Translations under genes and position numbers: made by a program
In this document: piece after piece, positions 16,863-26,331 of the stretch
Layout of the letters: the number at the start of each line of letters is the position of its first letter
Position numbering within the stretch: the first letter of the stretch is position 1
The notes under the pieces: generated by a model
What the model saw: only the letters and a program-made list of their open reading frames with translations
Databases searched by the model: none
Told to the model about the DNA's origin: nothing
Source: Hoeflea marina
GTDB lineage: Bacteria; Pseudomonadota; Alphaproteobacteria; Rhizobiales; Rhizobiaceae
NCBI RefSeq assembly: GCF_003182275.1
Contig: NZ_QGTR01000001.1
Location: 1,098,215-1,162,214, forward strand
Reading direction: 5' to 3'
Length of the DNA: 64,000 bases

Positions 16863-18035
16863 TCAGGCGGCATGCGCTCCTGGCTGCCTGGAGAGCCGTC
16901 TCGAATTGATCGTCTCGAATGCTGCCAGGAACCTGTCGACATCGCCATCCGTCGTCGAATGGCCGATGCTCACGCGGATGGCGCCAAGCCGGTCGTCGGC
17001 GCCCATGGCGGCCAGCACATGGCTGGTCCCGACTTTGCCCGACGAACACGCCGAGCCCGCCGATACAGCGATTCCCTCCATGTCGAAGCCGATCTGCGAG
17101 GTTTCCGCCTTCAGCCCCGGCAAGGAAAAGAAGATGGTGTTGGCCAGTCGCTCGGCCTCGGCGCCATGGATGATCACATCCGGCGCCAGCGCCCGGATTC
17201 GGGCTTCGATCCTGTCACGGATGACGCGCAGGGTTGCGGACGCCGCCGCCTCCGCCATGGCCTCGATGGCCGCGGCGCCAAAGCCGATGATGGCTGCCGA
17301 ATTCTCGGTGCCGCCGCGATGGCCCTTTTCCTGGCCGCCGCCACGGATCAGCGGCGCGGGCATCAGGATCTCGCCGGAAGCGACCAGCGCGCCACAGCCC
17401 GCCGGTCCGCCGATCTTGTGCGCCGATACAAACAGGAAATCGGCCCCAAGCTCGCTCAGCGACAGAGACATGCGCCCGGCGCCCTGCACCGCATCGACGA
17501 CCACCAGGCCCTGACGGGCATGCACGATGCGCGCCGCCTCGGCCACCGGCTGAATGACACCTGTCTCGTTGTTTGCAAGCTGAAGGGCCAGCATCGCCTG
17601 GCCCTGAGCCGCATCATGGGTCGACAGCGCCACGTCAAGCGCATCAAGATCGAGCCGGCCGGCGGCGTCCACCGGCAGCACGGTCACGGCGTCCGCGGGA
17701 AAGCGGCCACCGGAGAGCACGCAGGGATGCTCGACGCCCGAGACATAGAGATGGGCGATCTTCAGCGCGGCGCGGCCCATGCGGTAGTCGGGCGAGAGCG
17801 CCAGATTGGCCGCTTCCGTCGCGCCGGATGTGAAGGTGACGCGTGCCGGTGTCGTGCCGCACAGATCGGCGACAGCCTGCCGCGCCCGGCCGATCATGGC
17901 GCGCATGGCCCGGCCTTCGGCATGCACCGAGGACGGATTGCCCGTCATCGACAGCGCCGCGATCATGGCATCGCGCGCAGCCGGCCTGAGCGGGGCTGTC
18001 GCGTTGTGATCCAGATAGACGCGGGCGTCGGCCAT
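16863..18035 (-). CDS. NifS/IscS-type cysteine desulfurase, first gene of suf operon
   Basis: 390 residues from the ATG at 18035 (MADARVYLDHNATAP); the frame continues upstream to 18119 but without conservation. Class V aminotransferase: YLDHNATAPLRP, GNPSSVHAEGR, TSGATEAANLAL, the PLP lysine in SAHKIGGPAGCGAL, and active-site loop cysteine in SAGSACSSGKVGTSH. It supplies sulfur for the SUF scaffold alongside SufS. Rhizobial suf operons commonly open with such a gene. An Irr-type iron control element lies 106 nt upstream, suggesting iron-dependent expression of the whole operon. Confidence 0.93.
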   Translation of the reverse strand: MADARVYLDHNATAPLRPAARDAMIAALSMTGNPSSVHAEGRAMRAMIGRARQAVADLCGTTPARVTFTSGATEAANLALSPDYRMGRAALKIAHLYVSGVEHPCVLSGGRFPADAVTVLPVDAAGRLDLDALDVALSTHDAAQGQAMLALQLANNETGVIQPVAEAARIVHARQGLVVVDAVQGAGRMSLSLSELGADFLFVSAHKIGGPAGCGALVASGEILMPAPLIRGGGQEKGHRGGTENSAAIIGFGAAAIEAMAEAAASATLRVIRDRIEARIRALAPDVIIHGAEAERLANTIFFSLPGLKAETSQIGFDMEGIAVSAGSACSSGKVGTSHVLAAMGADDRLGAIRVSIGHSTTDGDVDRFLAAFETINSRRLSRQPGAHAA

Positions 18036-18140
18036 CAAATCCTCATGCTGTTGCGCATCGGAAGCGCCGAATGCGCATTTTCCTTGAATTTTCCGTCCGG
18101 CTTGCCGTATGACACACACTTCCAGCGATCAACGCTGCAG

Positions 18141-18157
18141 TTTCGAACGATTCTAAA
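18141..18157. promoter_or_regulatory. Iron control element (Irr box) upstream of suf operon
   Basis: TTTCGAACGATTCTAAA matches the rhizobial ICE consensus TTTAGAA-N3-TTCTAAA at 13 of 14 defined positions. It lies between the divergent desulfurase (minus, start 18035) and hydrolase (plus, start 18264) genes. Irr is the haem-responsive Fur-family regulator of Rhizobiales and is known to control suf operons in related bacteria. The direct target is inferred to be the suf operon. Confidence 0.7.
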
Positions 18158-18263
18158 CTAGGTTCTAGGGAGCCGTCCCGCCGCCGTCAAGAGCGCGGTC
18201 ATCACCGCCCCCGGGTCAGGCCGATTTCGCCCTGGCCGCAGAACCCCTGCCATTGGAGCGCGA

Positions 18264-18941
18264 ATGCCTGAAGTCATATTCAACGGACCTGCCGGACGCC
18301 TCGAGGGGCGCTACCAGCCGGGCAAGGAAAAAAACGCGCCCATCGCCATCATCCTGCACCCGCACCCTCAGTTCGGCGGAACCATGAACAACCAGATTGT
18401 CTACAATCTGTTCTACATGTTCCAGCAGCGCGGCTTTACCACCCTGCGCTTCAACTTCCGCTCCATCGGCCGCAGCCAGGGCGAATTCGATCATGGCGCG
18501 GGCGAGCTCTCCGATGCCGCCGGCGCGCTCGATTGGGTGCAGAGCCTGCATCCGGATTCGAAGGCCTGCTGGGTCGCCGGCTATTCCTTCGGTTCCTGGA
18601 TCGGCATGCAGCTTCTGATGCGCCGTCCCGAGATCGAGGGCTTCATCTCGATCGCGCCGCAGCCCAACACCTATGACTTCGCCTTCCTGGCGCCCTGCCC
18701 GTCCTCGGGCCTGATCATCCATGGCGATGCCGACAAGGTGGCGCCGGAGAAGGACGTCAACATCCTCGTCGAGAAGCTCAAGCTGCAGAAGGGCATTCTC
18801 ATTACCCAGAAGACGATGGCCGGCGCCAACCACTTCTTCACCGGCAAGGTCGACGAGCTGATGGCCGAATGCACCGACTATCTCGACCGCCGCCTGGCCG
18901 GCGAACTGGTGCCCCAGGCCAACGCCAAGCGCTTGCGCTGA
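18264..18941 (+). CDS. Alpha/beta hydrolase
   Basis: 225 residues. The alpha/beta-hydrolase fold is indicated by the first strand with ILHPHPQFGGTMNN, the nucleophile elbow GYSFGSWIGMQ (Ser of GxSxG), an acidic residue in IIHGDADKVAPEKD, and the catalytic His in GANHFFTGK. This small subfamily with an HPHPxxGG motif is widespread and conserved next to housekeeping genes in Rhizobiales; substrates are unknown. No signal peptide, so cytoplasmic. It is transcribed divergently from the suf operon and followed by a strong hairpin at 18960-18998. Confidence 0.9.
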   Translation: MPEVIFNGPAGRLEGRYQPGKEKNAPIAIILHPHPQFGGTMNNQIVYNLFYMFQQRGFTTLRFNFRSIGRSQGEFDHGAGELSDAAGALDWVQSLHPDSKACWVAGYSFGSWIGMQLLMRRPEIEGFISIAPQPNTYDFAFLAPCPSSGLIIHGDADKVAPEKDVNILVEKLKLQKGILITQKTMAGANHFFTGKVDELMAECTDYLDRRLAGELVPQANAKRLR

Positions 18942-18959
18942 GACGCTTCAGGTCGGCGA

Positions 18960-18998
18960 ATGCAAACGGCCCGCGGCTTGCGCCCGGGCCGTTTGCAT
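18960..18998. terminator. Hairpin between convergent hydrolase and lolD genes
   Basis: A perfect 14-bp stem ATGCAAACGGCCCG/CGGGCCGTTTGCAT around 11 nt lies between the hydrolase stop (18941) and the lolD stop (19022). Its place between convergent genes suggests a bidirectional transcript end, although T-runs are weak on both sides. Confidence 0.7.
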
Positions 18999-19021
18999 GT
19001 GCGGGTCCGGAACGCCCCTGC

Positions 19022-19723
19022 CTACATTTCGATGACGAGACCATCGGCCAGCGTCACGCGCCGGTCGAGCAGGCTTGCGAGTTCATGGTTATGGGTGGCG
19101 ATCACCGCCGACAGTCCCGACTGCCGGACCAGCGCGTCGAGCGCCTCGAACACATAGCCCGCCGTCTCCGGATCAAGATTGCCGGTCGGCTCGTCGGCCA
19201 GCAGCACGATGGGCGCATTGGCGACCGCGCGGGCAATGGCGACCCGCTGCTGCTCGCCGCCCGACAGCTCGGAAGGGCGGTGGTCGGCGCGATGGCCGAT
19301 GCGCATGTAGTCGAGCAGCTGTGATGCCCGCTCGGCCGCATCCGCCTTCGAGAGGCCGGAAATCAGCTGCGGCATCATGATGTTTTCGAGTGCCGTGAAT
19401 TCCGGCAGCAGATGATGGAACTGGTAGACGAAACCGATCTCGGTGCGCCGGATCGCCGTGCGCCGGTCATCCGACAGGCCGCCGCAGGATTCGCCGGCGA
19501 TGATCACCTCGCCCGCATCGGGCTGCTCGAGCAGACCGGCCAGCTGCAGCAGCGTCGACTTGCCCGTGCCCGATGGCGCCACCAGCGCCACCGTCTCGCC
19601 CGCCCTGAGGGTGAAATTGGCGCCGTTGAGAATGGAAAGCTGGCGCTCGCCCTGAACGAAATGCCGTTCGACGTCGATCATTTCCAGCACATTGTGTCGA
19701 GCCACGTTGGGTCCTTTATTCAT
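19022..19723 (-). CDS. lolD: LolD, ATPase of the lipoprotein-releasing ABC transporter
   Basis: 233 residues. Walker [10 protein letters not shown] (about residues 49-57), Q-loop [14 protein letters not shown] signature [17 protein letters not shown], Walker [14 protein letters not shown], and H-loop ATHNHELA. The MacB/LolD-type [16 protein letters not shown]-like region is typical. It powers release of outer-membrane lipoproteins from the inner membrane to LolA. The ATG overlaps the stop of the permease gene by 8 nt (ATGAATAA), so the two are coupled. Confidence 0.94.
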   Translation of the reverse strand: MNKGPNVARHNVLEMIDVERHFVQGERQLSILNGANFTLRAGETVALVAPSGTGKSTLLQLAGLLEQPDAGEVIIAGESCGGLSDDRRTAIRRTEIGFVYQFHHLLPEFTALENIMMPQLISGLSKADAAERASQLLDYMRIGHRADHRPSELSGGEQQRVAIARAVANAPIVLLADEPTGNLDPETAGYVFEALDALVRQSGLSAVIATHNHELASLLDRRVTLADGLVIEM

Positions 19724-21017
19724 AACGCAATGCCTGCACCGGATCGAGCTTCGAGGCGCGCCAGGAGGGGATCAGCGTGGCGATGAACGACAGCCCCAGC
19801 GACACGAGCAGGATGGCCGTGGTTTCGCCCGAGCGCATGTCCGCGGGCAACTGGCTGAGAAAATAGAGTTCGGGGTTGAACAGCGCCGTTCCCGATATCC
19901 AGGAGAAGAACTGGCGGATCGATTCGATGTTGAGGCAGACGACGACGCCGAGCACGAAGCCGGCAAGGGTGCCGGTGACGCCGATGGCGGCCCCGGTCAT
20001 GAAGAAGATGCGCATCACCGAGCCAGATGTCGCGCCCATGGTGCGCAGGATGGCGATGTCGTGGCCCTTGTCCTTGACCAGCATGATCAGCCCCGAGACG
20101 ATGTTGAGCGCCGCCACCAGGATGATCAGGGTGAGGATCATGAACATGACGTTGCGTTCCACCTGCAGGGCGGAAAAGAAGGTCTGGTTGCGCTGCCGCC
20201 AGTCGGTGACGAAGATCTGCCGGCCCGCGGCCGCCTCGATCAGCGGTCGCATCTCGTCGATCGCATCGGGATTGTCGACGAAGATCTCGATCGACTGTAC
20301 CAGTCCCTCTGCGTTGAAATAGAGCTGCGCCTCTTCCATCGGCATGTAGATGATCGAGGCGTCATACTCCGACATGCCGATCTCGAAAATGCCCGAGACG
20401 ATGTAGGACTTGACCCGCGGCGTGACCCCCATCGGCGTCACGTCACCCTCCGGCGCGATCAGGGTGATGCGGTCTCCGGCAGCGAGACCCAGTGACTCGG
20501 CCATGCGCGAACCGATCATCACGCCGTCATTGGCGGCGAACGCCACCATATCGCCGGACCGGATATTGGAGGAAACCACCTTGAGGTCGGTGAAATCGTC
20601 CGGGCTGATGCCGCGCACCAGGGCGCCGGTTCCGGCTCCGGCGACGCCGGAGGCGAGCGTCTGCCCCTCGACCAGCGGAATCGCCAGCGTCACGCCGGGC
20701 ACGGCCCGGAACTTCTTGGCCAGGTCGAGATAATCGTCGAGAGGCCGATCCATCGGCTGCACGATCATGTGACCGTTGATGCCGAGAATGCGGGAGATCA
20801 GTTCGGTGCGGAAACCGTTCATCACCGCCATGACGATGATCAGCGTCGCCACCCCGAGCGTGATGCCGAGAAACGAGAACCCCGCGATCACCGAGATGAA
20901 GGCCTCCCGGCGCGGCGCCCGGAGGTAGCGCCAGGCAACCATGCGCTCGAAGGCGGAGAACGGTCGGGCCGCAGCCGCCAGCACCGGCGTATCCATTTCG
21001 GCGGTCGTGTCAGTCAT
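19716..21017 (-). CDS. lolC: Lipoprotein-releasing ABC transporter permease (LolC/LolE family)
   Basis: 433 residues from the ATG at 21017, with CAGGAGAG upstream; an earlier frame opening at 21077 is unsupported. FtsX/MacB topology: one TM near residues 45-70 ([22 protein letters not shown] with MNGFR), a large periplasmic domain (about 70-290), then three TMs near the C-terminus ([58 protein letters not shown]). Alphaproteobacteria usually have one LolC/E-like protein acting as a homodimer with LolD (LolF type), so the choice of C or E is nominal. The gene is 25 nt downstream of proS. Confidence 0.92.
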   Translation of the reverse strand: MTDTTAEMDTPVLAAAARPFSAFERMVAWRYLRAPRREAFISVIAGFSFLGITLGVATLIIVMAVMNGFRTELISRILGINGHMIVQPMDRPLDDYLDLAKKFRAVPGVTLAIPLVEGQTLASGVAGAGTGALVRGISPDDFTDLKVVSSNIRSGDMVAFAANDGVMIGSRMAESLGLAAGDRITLIAPEGDVTPMGVTPRVKSYIVSGIFEIGMSEYDASIIYMPMEEAQLYFNAEGLVQSIEIFVDNPDAIDEMRPLIEAAAGRQIFVTDWRQRNQTFFSALQVERNVMFMILTLIILVAALNIVSGLIMLVKDKGHDIAILRTMGATSGSVMRIFFMTGAAIGVTGTLAGFVLGVVVCLNIESIRQFFSWISGTALFNPELYFLSQLPADMRSGETTAILLVSLGLSFIATLIPSWRASKLDPVQALRYE

Positions 21018-21042
21018 GGTCTCTCCTGTCGGCGCGCTGACA

Positions 21043-22386
21043 TCAGCGCCCGTTCGTGAGGCGGTTGATGGCCTCATCGATGCTCAGCGTCTCGCGTGCG
21101 CCGGTGGCGCGGATCTTGATCTCGACATTGCCTTCGGCTACCGAACGCGGCCCGGCGATGATCTGGATCGGCAGGCCGATGAGGTCGGCAGTGGCGAACT
21201 TGGCGCCGGCGCGCTCGTCGGTGTCGTCGTAAAGCACGTCCAGGCCGGCATTGCCGAGCACCGTCTCGAGCCGCTCGCAGGCGGCGTCGCAGCCTGCGTC
21301 GCCCGGCTTCATGTTGATCAGCCCGACATCGAACGGCGCAACACCCTCGGGCCAGATGATGCCGGCGTCGTCATGCGATGCCTCGATGATGGCGCCGAGC
21401 AGGCGCGAAGGGCCGATGCCGTAGGAGCCCATCGACACGAAATGCTGCTTGCCGTCGGGCCCCTGCACGGAGGCCTTCATCGGCTCGGAATACTTGGTGC
21501 CGAAATGGAAGATGTGGCCGACCTCGATGCCGCGGGCGGAGACGCGGGAGTCCTCGGCCAGACCGTCCCAGGCCTGGCGCGCCCAGTCTTCCTTCTCCAT
21601 GATCTCGTCGGTGGCCGCGAACGGCGTCGTCCATTTGTTGACGATGGCCGCGATGGCTGCATCGTCGGCATAGTCCGTGTCGGCGGACGGCACGGCGAAG
21701 CCGTCGAAATCGCGGTGACAGAAGACCTGGGATTCACCGGTTTCCGCCAGCACGATGAATTCATGGCTCAGCGCCCCGCCGATCGGGCCCGTGTCGGCGC
21801 GCATCGGGATCGACTTGAGGCCGCAGCGTTCGAACGTACGCAGATAGGACACGAACATGCGGTTGTAGGCGGCCTGCGACGCCTCGTAGTCGAGGTCGAA
21901 GGAATAGGCATCCTTCATCAGGAATTCGCGTCCGCGCATCACGCCGAAGCGCGGACGGCGCTCGTCGCGGAACTTCCACTGGATGTGATAGAGATTGAGC
22001 GGCAGGTTCTTGTAGGACTTCACATAGGAGCGGAAGATGTCGGTGACCATTTCCTCGTTGGTCGGCCCGTAGAGCATCTCGCGCTCGTTGCGATCATTGA
22101 TGCGCAGCATTTCCTGGCCGTAATCGTTGTAGCGGCCGCTCTCCTTCCACAGATCCGCCGGCTGCACCGTCGGCATCAGGATCTCGATCGCCCCTGCCCG
22201 GTCCTGCTCCTCGCGAACGATGGTGCAGACCTTGTCGAGCACGCGCTTGCCCAGCGGCAGCCAGGAGTAGATACCGGCCGACTGCTGCTTGATCATGCCG
22301 GCGCGCGCCATCAGGCGGTGCGAGACGATCTCGGCATCCTTGGGGTTCTCTTTGAGGATGGGAAGGAAGTATTTCGACAGGCGCAT
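21043..22386 (-). CDS. proS: Prolyl-tRNA synthetase
   Basis: 447 residues, the short form lacking the YbaK editing insertion that is usual in alphaproteobacteria. Class II synthetase motifs: motif 1 around [17 protein letters not shown], motif 2 [26 protein letters not shown], motif 3 [15 protein letters not shown], then a C-terminal anticodon-binding domain ([21 protein letters not shown]). It charges tRNA-Pro. It appears to head a proS-lolC/E-lolD transcription unit. Confidence 0.96.
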   Translation of the reverse strand: MRLSKYFLPILKENPKDAEIVSHRLMARAGMIKQQSAGIYSWLPLGKRVLDKVCTIVREEQDRAGAIEILMPTVQPADLWKESGRYNDYGQEMLRINDRNEREMLYGPTNEEMVTDIFRSYVKSYKNLPLNLYHIQWKFRDERRPRFGVMRGREFLMKDAYSFDLDYEASQAAYNRMFVSYLRTFERCGLKSIPMRADTGPIGGALSHEFIVLAETGESQVFCHRDFDGFAVPSADTDYADDAAIAAIVNKWTTPFAATDEIMEKEDWARQAWDGLAEDSRVSARGIEVGHIFHFGTKYSEPMKASVQGPDGKQHFVSMGSYGIGPSRLLGAIIEASHDDAGIIWPEGVAPFDVGLINMKPGDAGCDAACERLETVLGNAGLDVLYDDTDERAGAKFATADLIGLPIQIIAGPRSVAEGNVEIKIRATGARETLSIDEAINRLTNGR

Positions 22387-22790
22387 GGGGTGATCCGTTT
22401 TGAGGCCCAGCCTTGGCGGCTGAATCGGGCGAAAGAAGGGTGGTTGTCTTCGAAGCTGCCGCCGCCGACCGTTCCGCAGGACGCGCCCGTCCTTTGAATC
22501 CGCACAAAGGGTGTGCGGTCAAGCGATTTCGGCCGGCGCGCCCCCGCAAAGCAGAGTGTGGTCAGTTTTCGGGCCTCGCGTTCTCCCGGGATACTTCGAC
22601 ATTTCAACATCTTGCAGGGTTTCGGCGAATCGAAGTCCGCATCGCCCCTTGGCTGCTGTTCATATCCGCTTCGCCTGGCAAAGAAAACCCGCCGAATCCT
22701 CCGCCGGAGAGCGGTTCACCTTGCCCAGAAGATGCAACAGCATGGAGATTTTCACCCATAAAGTGCGTGACAAGGTGACGCGACTGCGCT
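22387..22790. other. Upstream region of proS without a supported gene
   Basis: About 400 nt. Open frames on both strands have no recognisable domain. The part next to 22386 should hold the proS promoter on the minus strand. The rest leads into the candidate sRNA locus on the plus strand. Confidence 0.35.
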
Positions 22791-22794
22791 AAAC

Positions 22795-22955
22795 AAAGTC
22801 TACAAATGAGGCACTTGGAACAACAATGTGCCCAATTCGCGGTCAAAGTCTTGGGAGGATAGGATCTCAGGCGCGCTCTGTCGCAGCCCCCGGGAAACTG
22901 GGAAATGGATCACGCGATACCTGTGCAACAAGGCCTAACGGCCTTGTTTTTTTTT
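22795..22955 (+). ncRNA. Candidate small RNA ending at an orphan terminator
   Basis: A textbook rho-independent terminator on the plus strand (22927-22955) has no plus-strand protein gene upstream: the flanking genes proS and DUF1467 are both on the minus strand. Sequence upstream is AT-richer (TAAACAAAGTCTACAAATGAG) and contains a weak promoter-like pair GTGACA-N16-CTAAAC at about 22769-22796. The 5' end is a guess. No known rhizobial sRNA family could be confirmed by eye. Confidence 0.4.
22927..22955 (+). terminator. Strong rho-independent terminator, plus strand
   Basis: A 9-bp stem AACAAGGCC/GGCCTTGTT with a TAAC loop runs into nine consecutive T residues (22947-22955). The U-tract is only on the plus strand, so it terminates plus-strand transcription. 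Confidence 0.9.
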
Positions 22956-23172
22956 GCTCTTCCCCTGTCCTCACGCCTGCGCCGGTCAAGACCCTGCGCT
23001 CGCCAGACCAAACGCCAGCGCGATGGATGAGCTGAGAAATCAGGAGGTTGCAGCGCGCCGCTGACTCTGTTTGGCACCCGGATGCGGCATCCCTCGCAGG
23101 AGGGACATGATCCCTCTGCCGGGGTGGCGGCGTCGGAGACCGGTCGGCCGTCCCGTTAGCGCCAACTTACGC

Positions 23173-23445
23173 TCAGTAGCTGAAATCCGGTGCCAGCGCC
23201 ATGAGGTCCTCCATCGTATAGCCAAAATACATGGTCAGCCCGAGATAGGCGGCGAACACGACGCCGGAGACCAGCGTGGTGCGGAGGACGACCCGCCAGA
23301 GGCTGAAATTTGCCGGCGCGCTGGCCACGGTCCCCGGCACCACCTCGCCCGCCTCATATTGCGTGCGCAGGCCGAACGGCAGCACGACGAACAGCGCCAC
23401 CCACCAGATGATGAAATAGATCGCGAATGCGGTTCCAAAGCCCAT
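23173..23445 (-). CDS. DUF1467 family membrane protein
   Basis: 90 residues from the ATG at 23445; a GTG at 23457 overlapping the mce stop is an alternative. Two TM helices: AIYFIIWWVALFVVLPFGL (typical DUF1467 WW...LPFG motif) and LVSGVVFAAYLGLTMYFGY. Function unknown. This gene is conserved after mce in Rhizobiales and is the last gene of the nuo-birA-rnj-mce run. Confidence 0.88.
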   Translation of the reverse strand: MGFGTAFAIYFIIWWVALFVVLPFGLRTQYEAGEVVPGTVASAPANFSLWRVVLRTTLVSGVVFAAYLGLTMYFGYTMEDLMALAPDFSY

Positions 23446-23453
23446 GAGCGTTC

Positions 23454-23861
23454 TCACCCTGCCTGTTCGAGTTCAACCAGCGTTCCGCAGAAGTCCTTCG
23501 GGTGCAAGAACAGCACCGGCTTTCCGTGGGCGCCGATCCTGGGGTTGCCGTCACCGAGCACGCGCGCCCCGTCCGCCTGAAGCCGGTCGCGCGCAGCCAG
23601 GATGTCGTCGACCTCGTAGCAGACATGGTGCATGCCGCCGGACGGGTTCTTGACGAGAAATGCTGCAATCGGCGAGTCCGCCCCGAGGGGCTCGAGCAGT
23701 TCGATCTTGGTGTTGGGCAGATTGATGAACACCACGGTCACCCCGTGTTCAGGCAGCGCCTGCGGCGCGGTCACCTCCGCGCCCAGCGAGGCGCGGTACT
23801 GGTTGGCCGCGGCCGCCAGATCCGGCACCGCGATGGCGACATGGTTCAATCTGCCCAGCAT
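23454..23861 (-). CDS. mce: Methylmalonyl-CoA epimerase
   Basis: 135 residues, vicinal-oxygen-chelate fold. Starts LGRLNHVAIAVPDLAAA with the metal-ligand His, has KIELLEPLG, SGGMHHVCYEVDD with a second His, and the terminal glutamate ligand in DFCGTLVELEQ. It interconverts (R)- and (S)-methylmalonyl-CoA in the propionyl-CoA to succinyl-CoA route, which feeds a B12-dependent mutase elsewhere. 9 nt downstream of the RNase J gene, so co-transcribed. Confidence 0.94.
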   Translation of the reverse strand: MLGRLNHVAIAVPDLAAAANQYRASLGAEVTAPQALPEHGVTVVFINLPNTKIELLEPLGADSPIAAFLVKNPSGGMHHVCYEVDDILAARDRLQADGARVLGDGNPRIGAHGKPVLFLHPKDFCGTLVELEQAG

Positions 23862-23870
23862 GGGTACTCC

Positions 23871-25541
23871 TCAGATCTTGGTGACGAACACCGTGACGTT
23901 CGGCTTCTTGCCCCATACCTCGTTTGCGGTGTTGCGAACAGCGCGGCCAATTGCCTCGCGCACAGAGTCGACATCCTTGCGGCGGGCCCGAGGAATGCTC
24001 TCGACGGCGCCGAGCACGGCGTCGTAGAGCACATCTTCGAAGACATCGCCGTCCTGGTCGAATTCCGGCAACCCCATCGGCACCACCACCGGGTCCCGCT
24101 CGATTTCAAGCTGCGCGTCGAGCACGACATTGACGGCGACATGGCCGGTGAACGACAGCTTCCTGCGGTCGCCGATGCCGAGTTCGTCATAGGCGCCGAT
24201 CATCTGGCCATCCTTGAAGATCCGGCCGTGCGGCGCTTGGCCGATAACGGTCGCCGGACCGGGCGCCAGGCGCAGGATCGATCCGTTTCGCACCTTCGGC
24301 ACGGTCTTGATGCCGCTGGCCTTGGCCAGTTCCCCCTGCGCGACCAGATGCGCGGCTTCGCCGTGCACCGGCACCAGGATCTGCGGCTTGACCCATTCAT
24401 ACATCTGCACAAGTTCGCTGCGCCGCGGATGGCCCGACACATGCACCAAAGCATCCGTGTCGGAGATGATCTTGATGCCCTGCTCGATGAGGCCGTTCTT
24501 GATCTCGATGATGCCCTTCTCGTTGCCGGGAATGGTGCGCGAGGAGAACACCACCGTGTCGCCGGACGTCAGCGCCACATGGCGCATCTCGTCGCGCGAG
24601 ATCTTGGCAAGCGCCGCCCGGGTTTCTCCCTGGCTGCCGGTCAGGATGATGACCACCTTGTCGCGCGGAATGTAGCCGAATTCGTCCTCGGCGAGGAATT
24701 CCGGAATGTCGTCCATCATGCCCAGTTCGCGGGAGACCGCGACGACGCGCTTGATCGAGCTGCCCAGCAGCAGCACTTCGCGGCCGCAGTCGCGCGCCGC
24801 CTCGGCGATCGAGCGGATGCGCCCGACATTCGACGAGAAGGTAGTGACGGCCACGCGGCCGGTGGCGGCCTCGATGACCCCGCGCAGCCCCTTGGCGACC
24901 TCCTGCTCCGACGGCGACACGCCCTCGCGCATCGCGTTGGTGGAATCGCACATCATGGCAAGGATCCCCTCCTCGCCGAGCTGGCGGAAGCGGGTCTCGT
25001 CGGTCAGAGGTCCGAGGGACGGATGCAGGTCGATCTTCCAGTCTCCGGTGTGGATGAGATTTCCCAGCGGAGTGCGGATGACCAGCGAGAACGGTTCGGG
25101 GATCGAATGGTTGACCTGCACCGGCTCGATCTCGAACGGACCGACCTGGAAACGGTCGCCTGCCTTGAACAGCTTCACCGGCACCTCGGCGCGGGTGCGT
25201 TCATAGGCGCGCTTGGCTTCCAGCATGCCGGCGGTGAAGGCCGATCCGTAGACAGGCACATTGCCCAGCATCGGCCACAGCTGCGCCAGCGCGCCGTAAT
25301 GGTCCTCGTGCGAGTGGGTGATGATGATCGCCTTGAGCTGCTTGCCCAGCTTCTTGACATATTTGATGTCGGGCAGCACCAGATCGACGCCGGGCAGATC
25401 CAGGCCGGGGAAGGTCACGCCGCAATCGACCATGATCCATTCCCGCTTGGCGGGAGGTCCGTAGCCGTAAAGCGCCAGATTCATTCCAATTTCACCCACC
25501 CCACCGAGGGGCAGGAATACCAGGTCGTGGTCTTTGGTCAT
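23871..25541 (-). CDS. rnj: Ribonuclease J
   Basis: 556 residues from the ATG at 25541 (MTKDHDLVFLPLGGVGEIGMN); the frame is open further upstream to 25589 but unsupported. Metallo-beta-lactamase core with metal motif ITHSHEDHYGA, then GNLIHTGDWKID, a beta-CASP domain with SGHPRRSELVQM, and FVPVHGE-like LVPVHGEAAHL. It acts as an endonuclease and 5'-3' exonuclease in RNA maturation and turnover, including rRNA. It is cytoplasmic. It is 19 nt downstream of birA in the operon following nuoN. Confidence 0.95.
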   Translation of the reverse strand: MTKDHDLVFLPLGGVGEIGMNLALYGYGPPAKREWIMVDCGVTFPGLDLPGVDLVLPDIKYVKKLGKQLKAIIITHSHEDHYGALAQLWPMLGNVPVYGSAFTAGMLEAKRAYERTRAEVPVKLFKAGDRFQVGPFEIEPVQVNHSIPEPFSLVIRTPLGNLIHTGDWKIDLHPSLGPLTDETRFRQLGEEGILAMMCDSTNAMREGVSPSEQEVAKGLRGVIEAATGRVAVTTFSSNVGRIRSIAEAARDCGREVLLLGSSIKRVVAVSRELGMMDDIPEFLAEDEFGYIPRDKVVIILTGSQGETRAALAKISRDEMRHVALTSGDTVVFSSRTIPGNEKGIIEIKNGLIEQGIKIISDTDALVHVSGHPRRSELVQMYEWVKPQILVPVHGEAAHLVAQGELAKASGIKTVPKVRNGSILRLAPGPATVIGQAPHGRIFKDGQMIGAYDELGIGDRRKLSFTGHVAVNVVLDAQLEIERDPVVVPMGLPEFDQDGDVFEDVLYDAVLGAVESIPRARRKDVDSVREAIGRAVRNTANEVWGKKPNVTVFVTKI

Positions 25542-25560
25542 ACGTGGTCCTGTTTGTTTG

Positions 25561-26331
25561 CTATCGGTCAATTGCCGGAAAGAAGACATCGCCAGCGGCG
25601 ATACATTGTTTTTGCCCGTCGGGCGCGAGGAGTATGAGGCGGCCTTCGGCGTCGATGCCGTCGAACAGACCGTGCAGGTCTCGATCCGGCAGACGCACTG
25701 TGATTGCTGATCCTACGCCCTCTGCCCGTTCAAGCCAACCGGCGCGTATGGCGGCAATGCCGCGCCCCCTGTCCCACAGGGCCAGGGCTTCGGTCATGGT
25801 CACGTAGAGCCGGGCGAAAAGCTCCTGCGGAGAGCAGCGCGCGCCCAGTTCTTTCAGGCAGGTCGCCGGATAGAGCCCCGCCTCCGGGCGATGTGCGACA
25901 TTGATGCCGCAGCCGATCACCACGGCGCGGCGACCGTTGGCGAGCTGCTCGCTTTCGATCAGTATGCCGGCGATCTTGCGCCCGTCGACGCGCACGTCGT
26001 TGGGCCATTTAAGCCTCGGCTCCACGCTGTCCGTGGGCAGCGAGCGTCGGATCGCCTCATGTACCGCGACCGCCACCGCCAGCGGCAGCGAGGCGAGTGC
26101 GGCCACCGGAGCCGGATCGACCAGCAGCAGCGATGAGTACAGATTGCCCGGCTCGGAGATCCACTGGCGGCCGCGCCGCCCGCGTCCGCCGAGTTGCCGG
26201 TCGGCGGTGATCCAGAGATCGCCCGCATCGCCCGCCCGTGCCCGCTGCATGCATTCGGTATTGGTCGAATCGACATCGCCCAGCGCCAGGTGACGGTAGT
26301 CCGGCGGCGTCACATCCGTCGGACGCGTCAA
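25561..26331 (-). CDS. birA: Biotin-[acetyl-CoA carboxylase] ligase, no DNA-binding domain
   Basis: 256 residues. Catalytic domain of Bir[18 protein letters not shown], the biotinyl-AMP loop in [20 protein letters not shown] (GRGRRGR), and [21 protein letters not shown] small C-terminal SH3-like domain follows. It lacks the N-terminal repressor helix-turn-helix of E. coli BirA, so it is a ligase only. The first codon seems to be TTG at 26331 overlapping the nuoN stop (TTGA); a GTG at 26313 is the alternative. It biotinylates acetyl-CoA, propionyl-CoA and pyruvate carboxylases. Confidence 0.93.
   Translation of the reverse strand: MTRPTDVTPPDYRHLALGDVDSTNTECMQRARAGDAGDLWITADRQLGGRGRRGRQWISEPGNLYSSLLLVDPAPVAALASLPLAVAVAVHEAIRRSLPTDSVEPRLKWPNDVRVDGRKIAGILIESEQLANGRRAVVIGCGINVAHRPEAGLYPATCLKELGARCSPQELFARLYVTMTEALALWDRGRGIAAIRAGWLERAEGVGSAITVRLPDRDLHGLFDGIDAEGRLILLAPDGQKQCIAAGDVFFPAIDR

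Noticed and set aside
15288-18161. 957-aa open frame on the plus strand
   Set aside because: Antisense to sufB and the cysteine desulfurase; Arg/His/Gly-rich composition and no domain.
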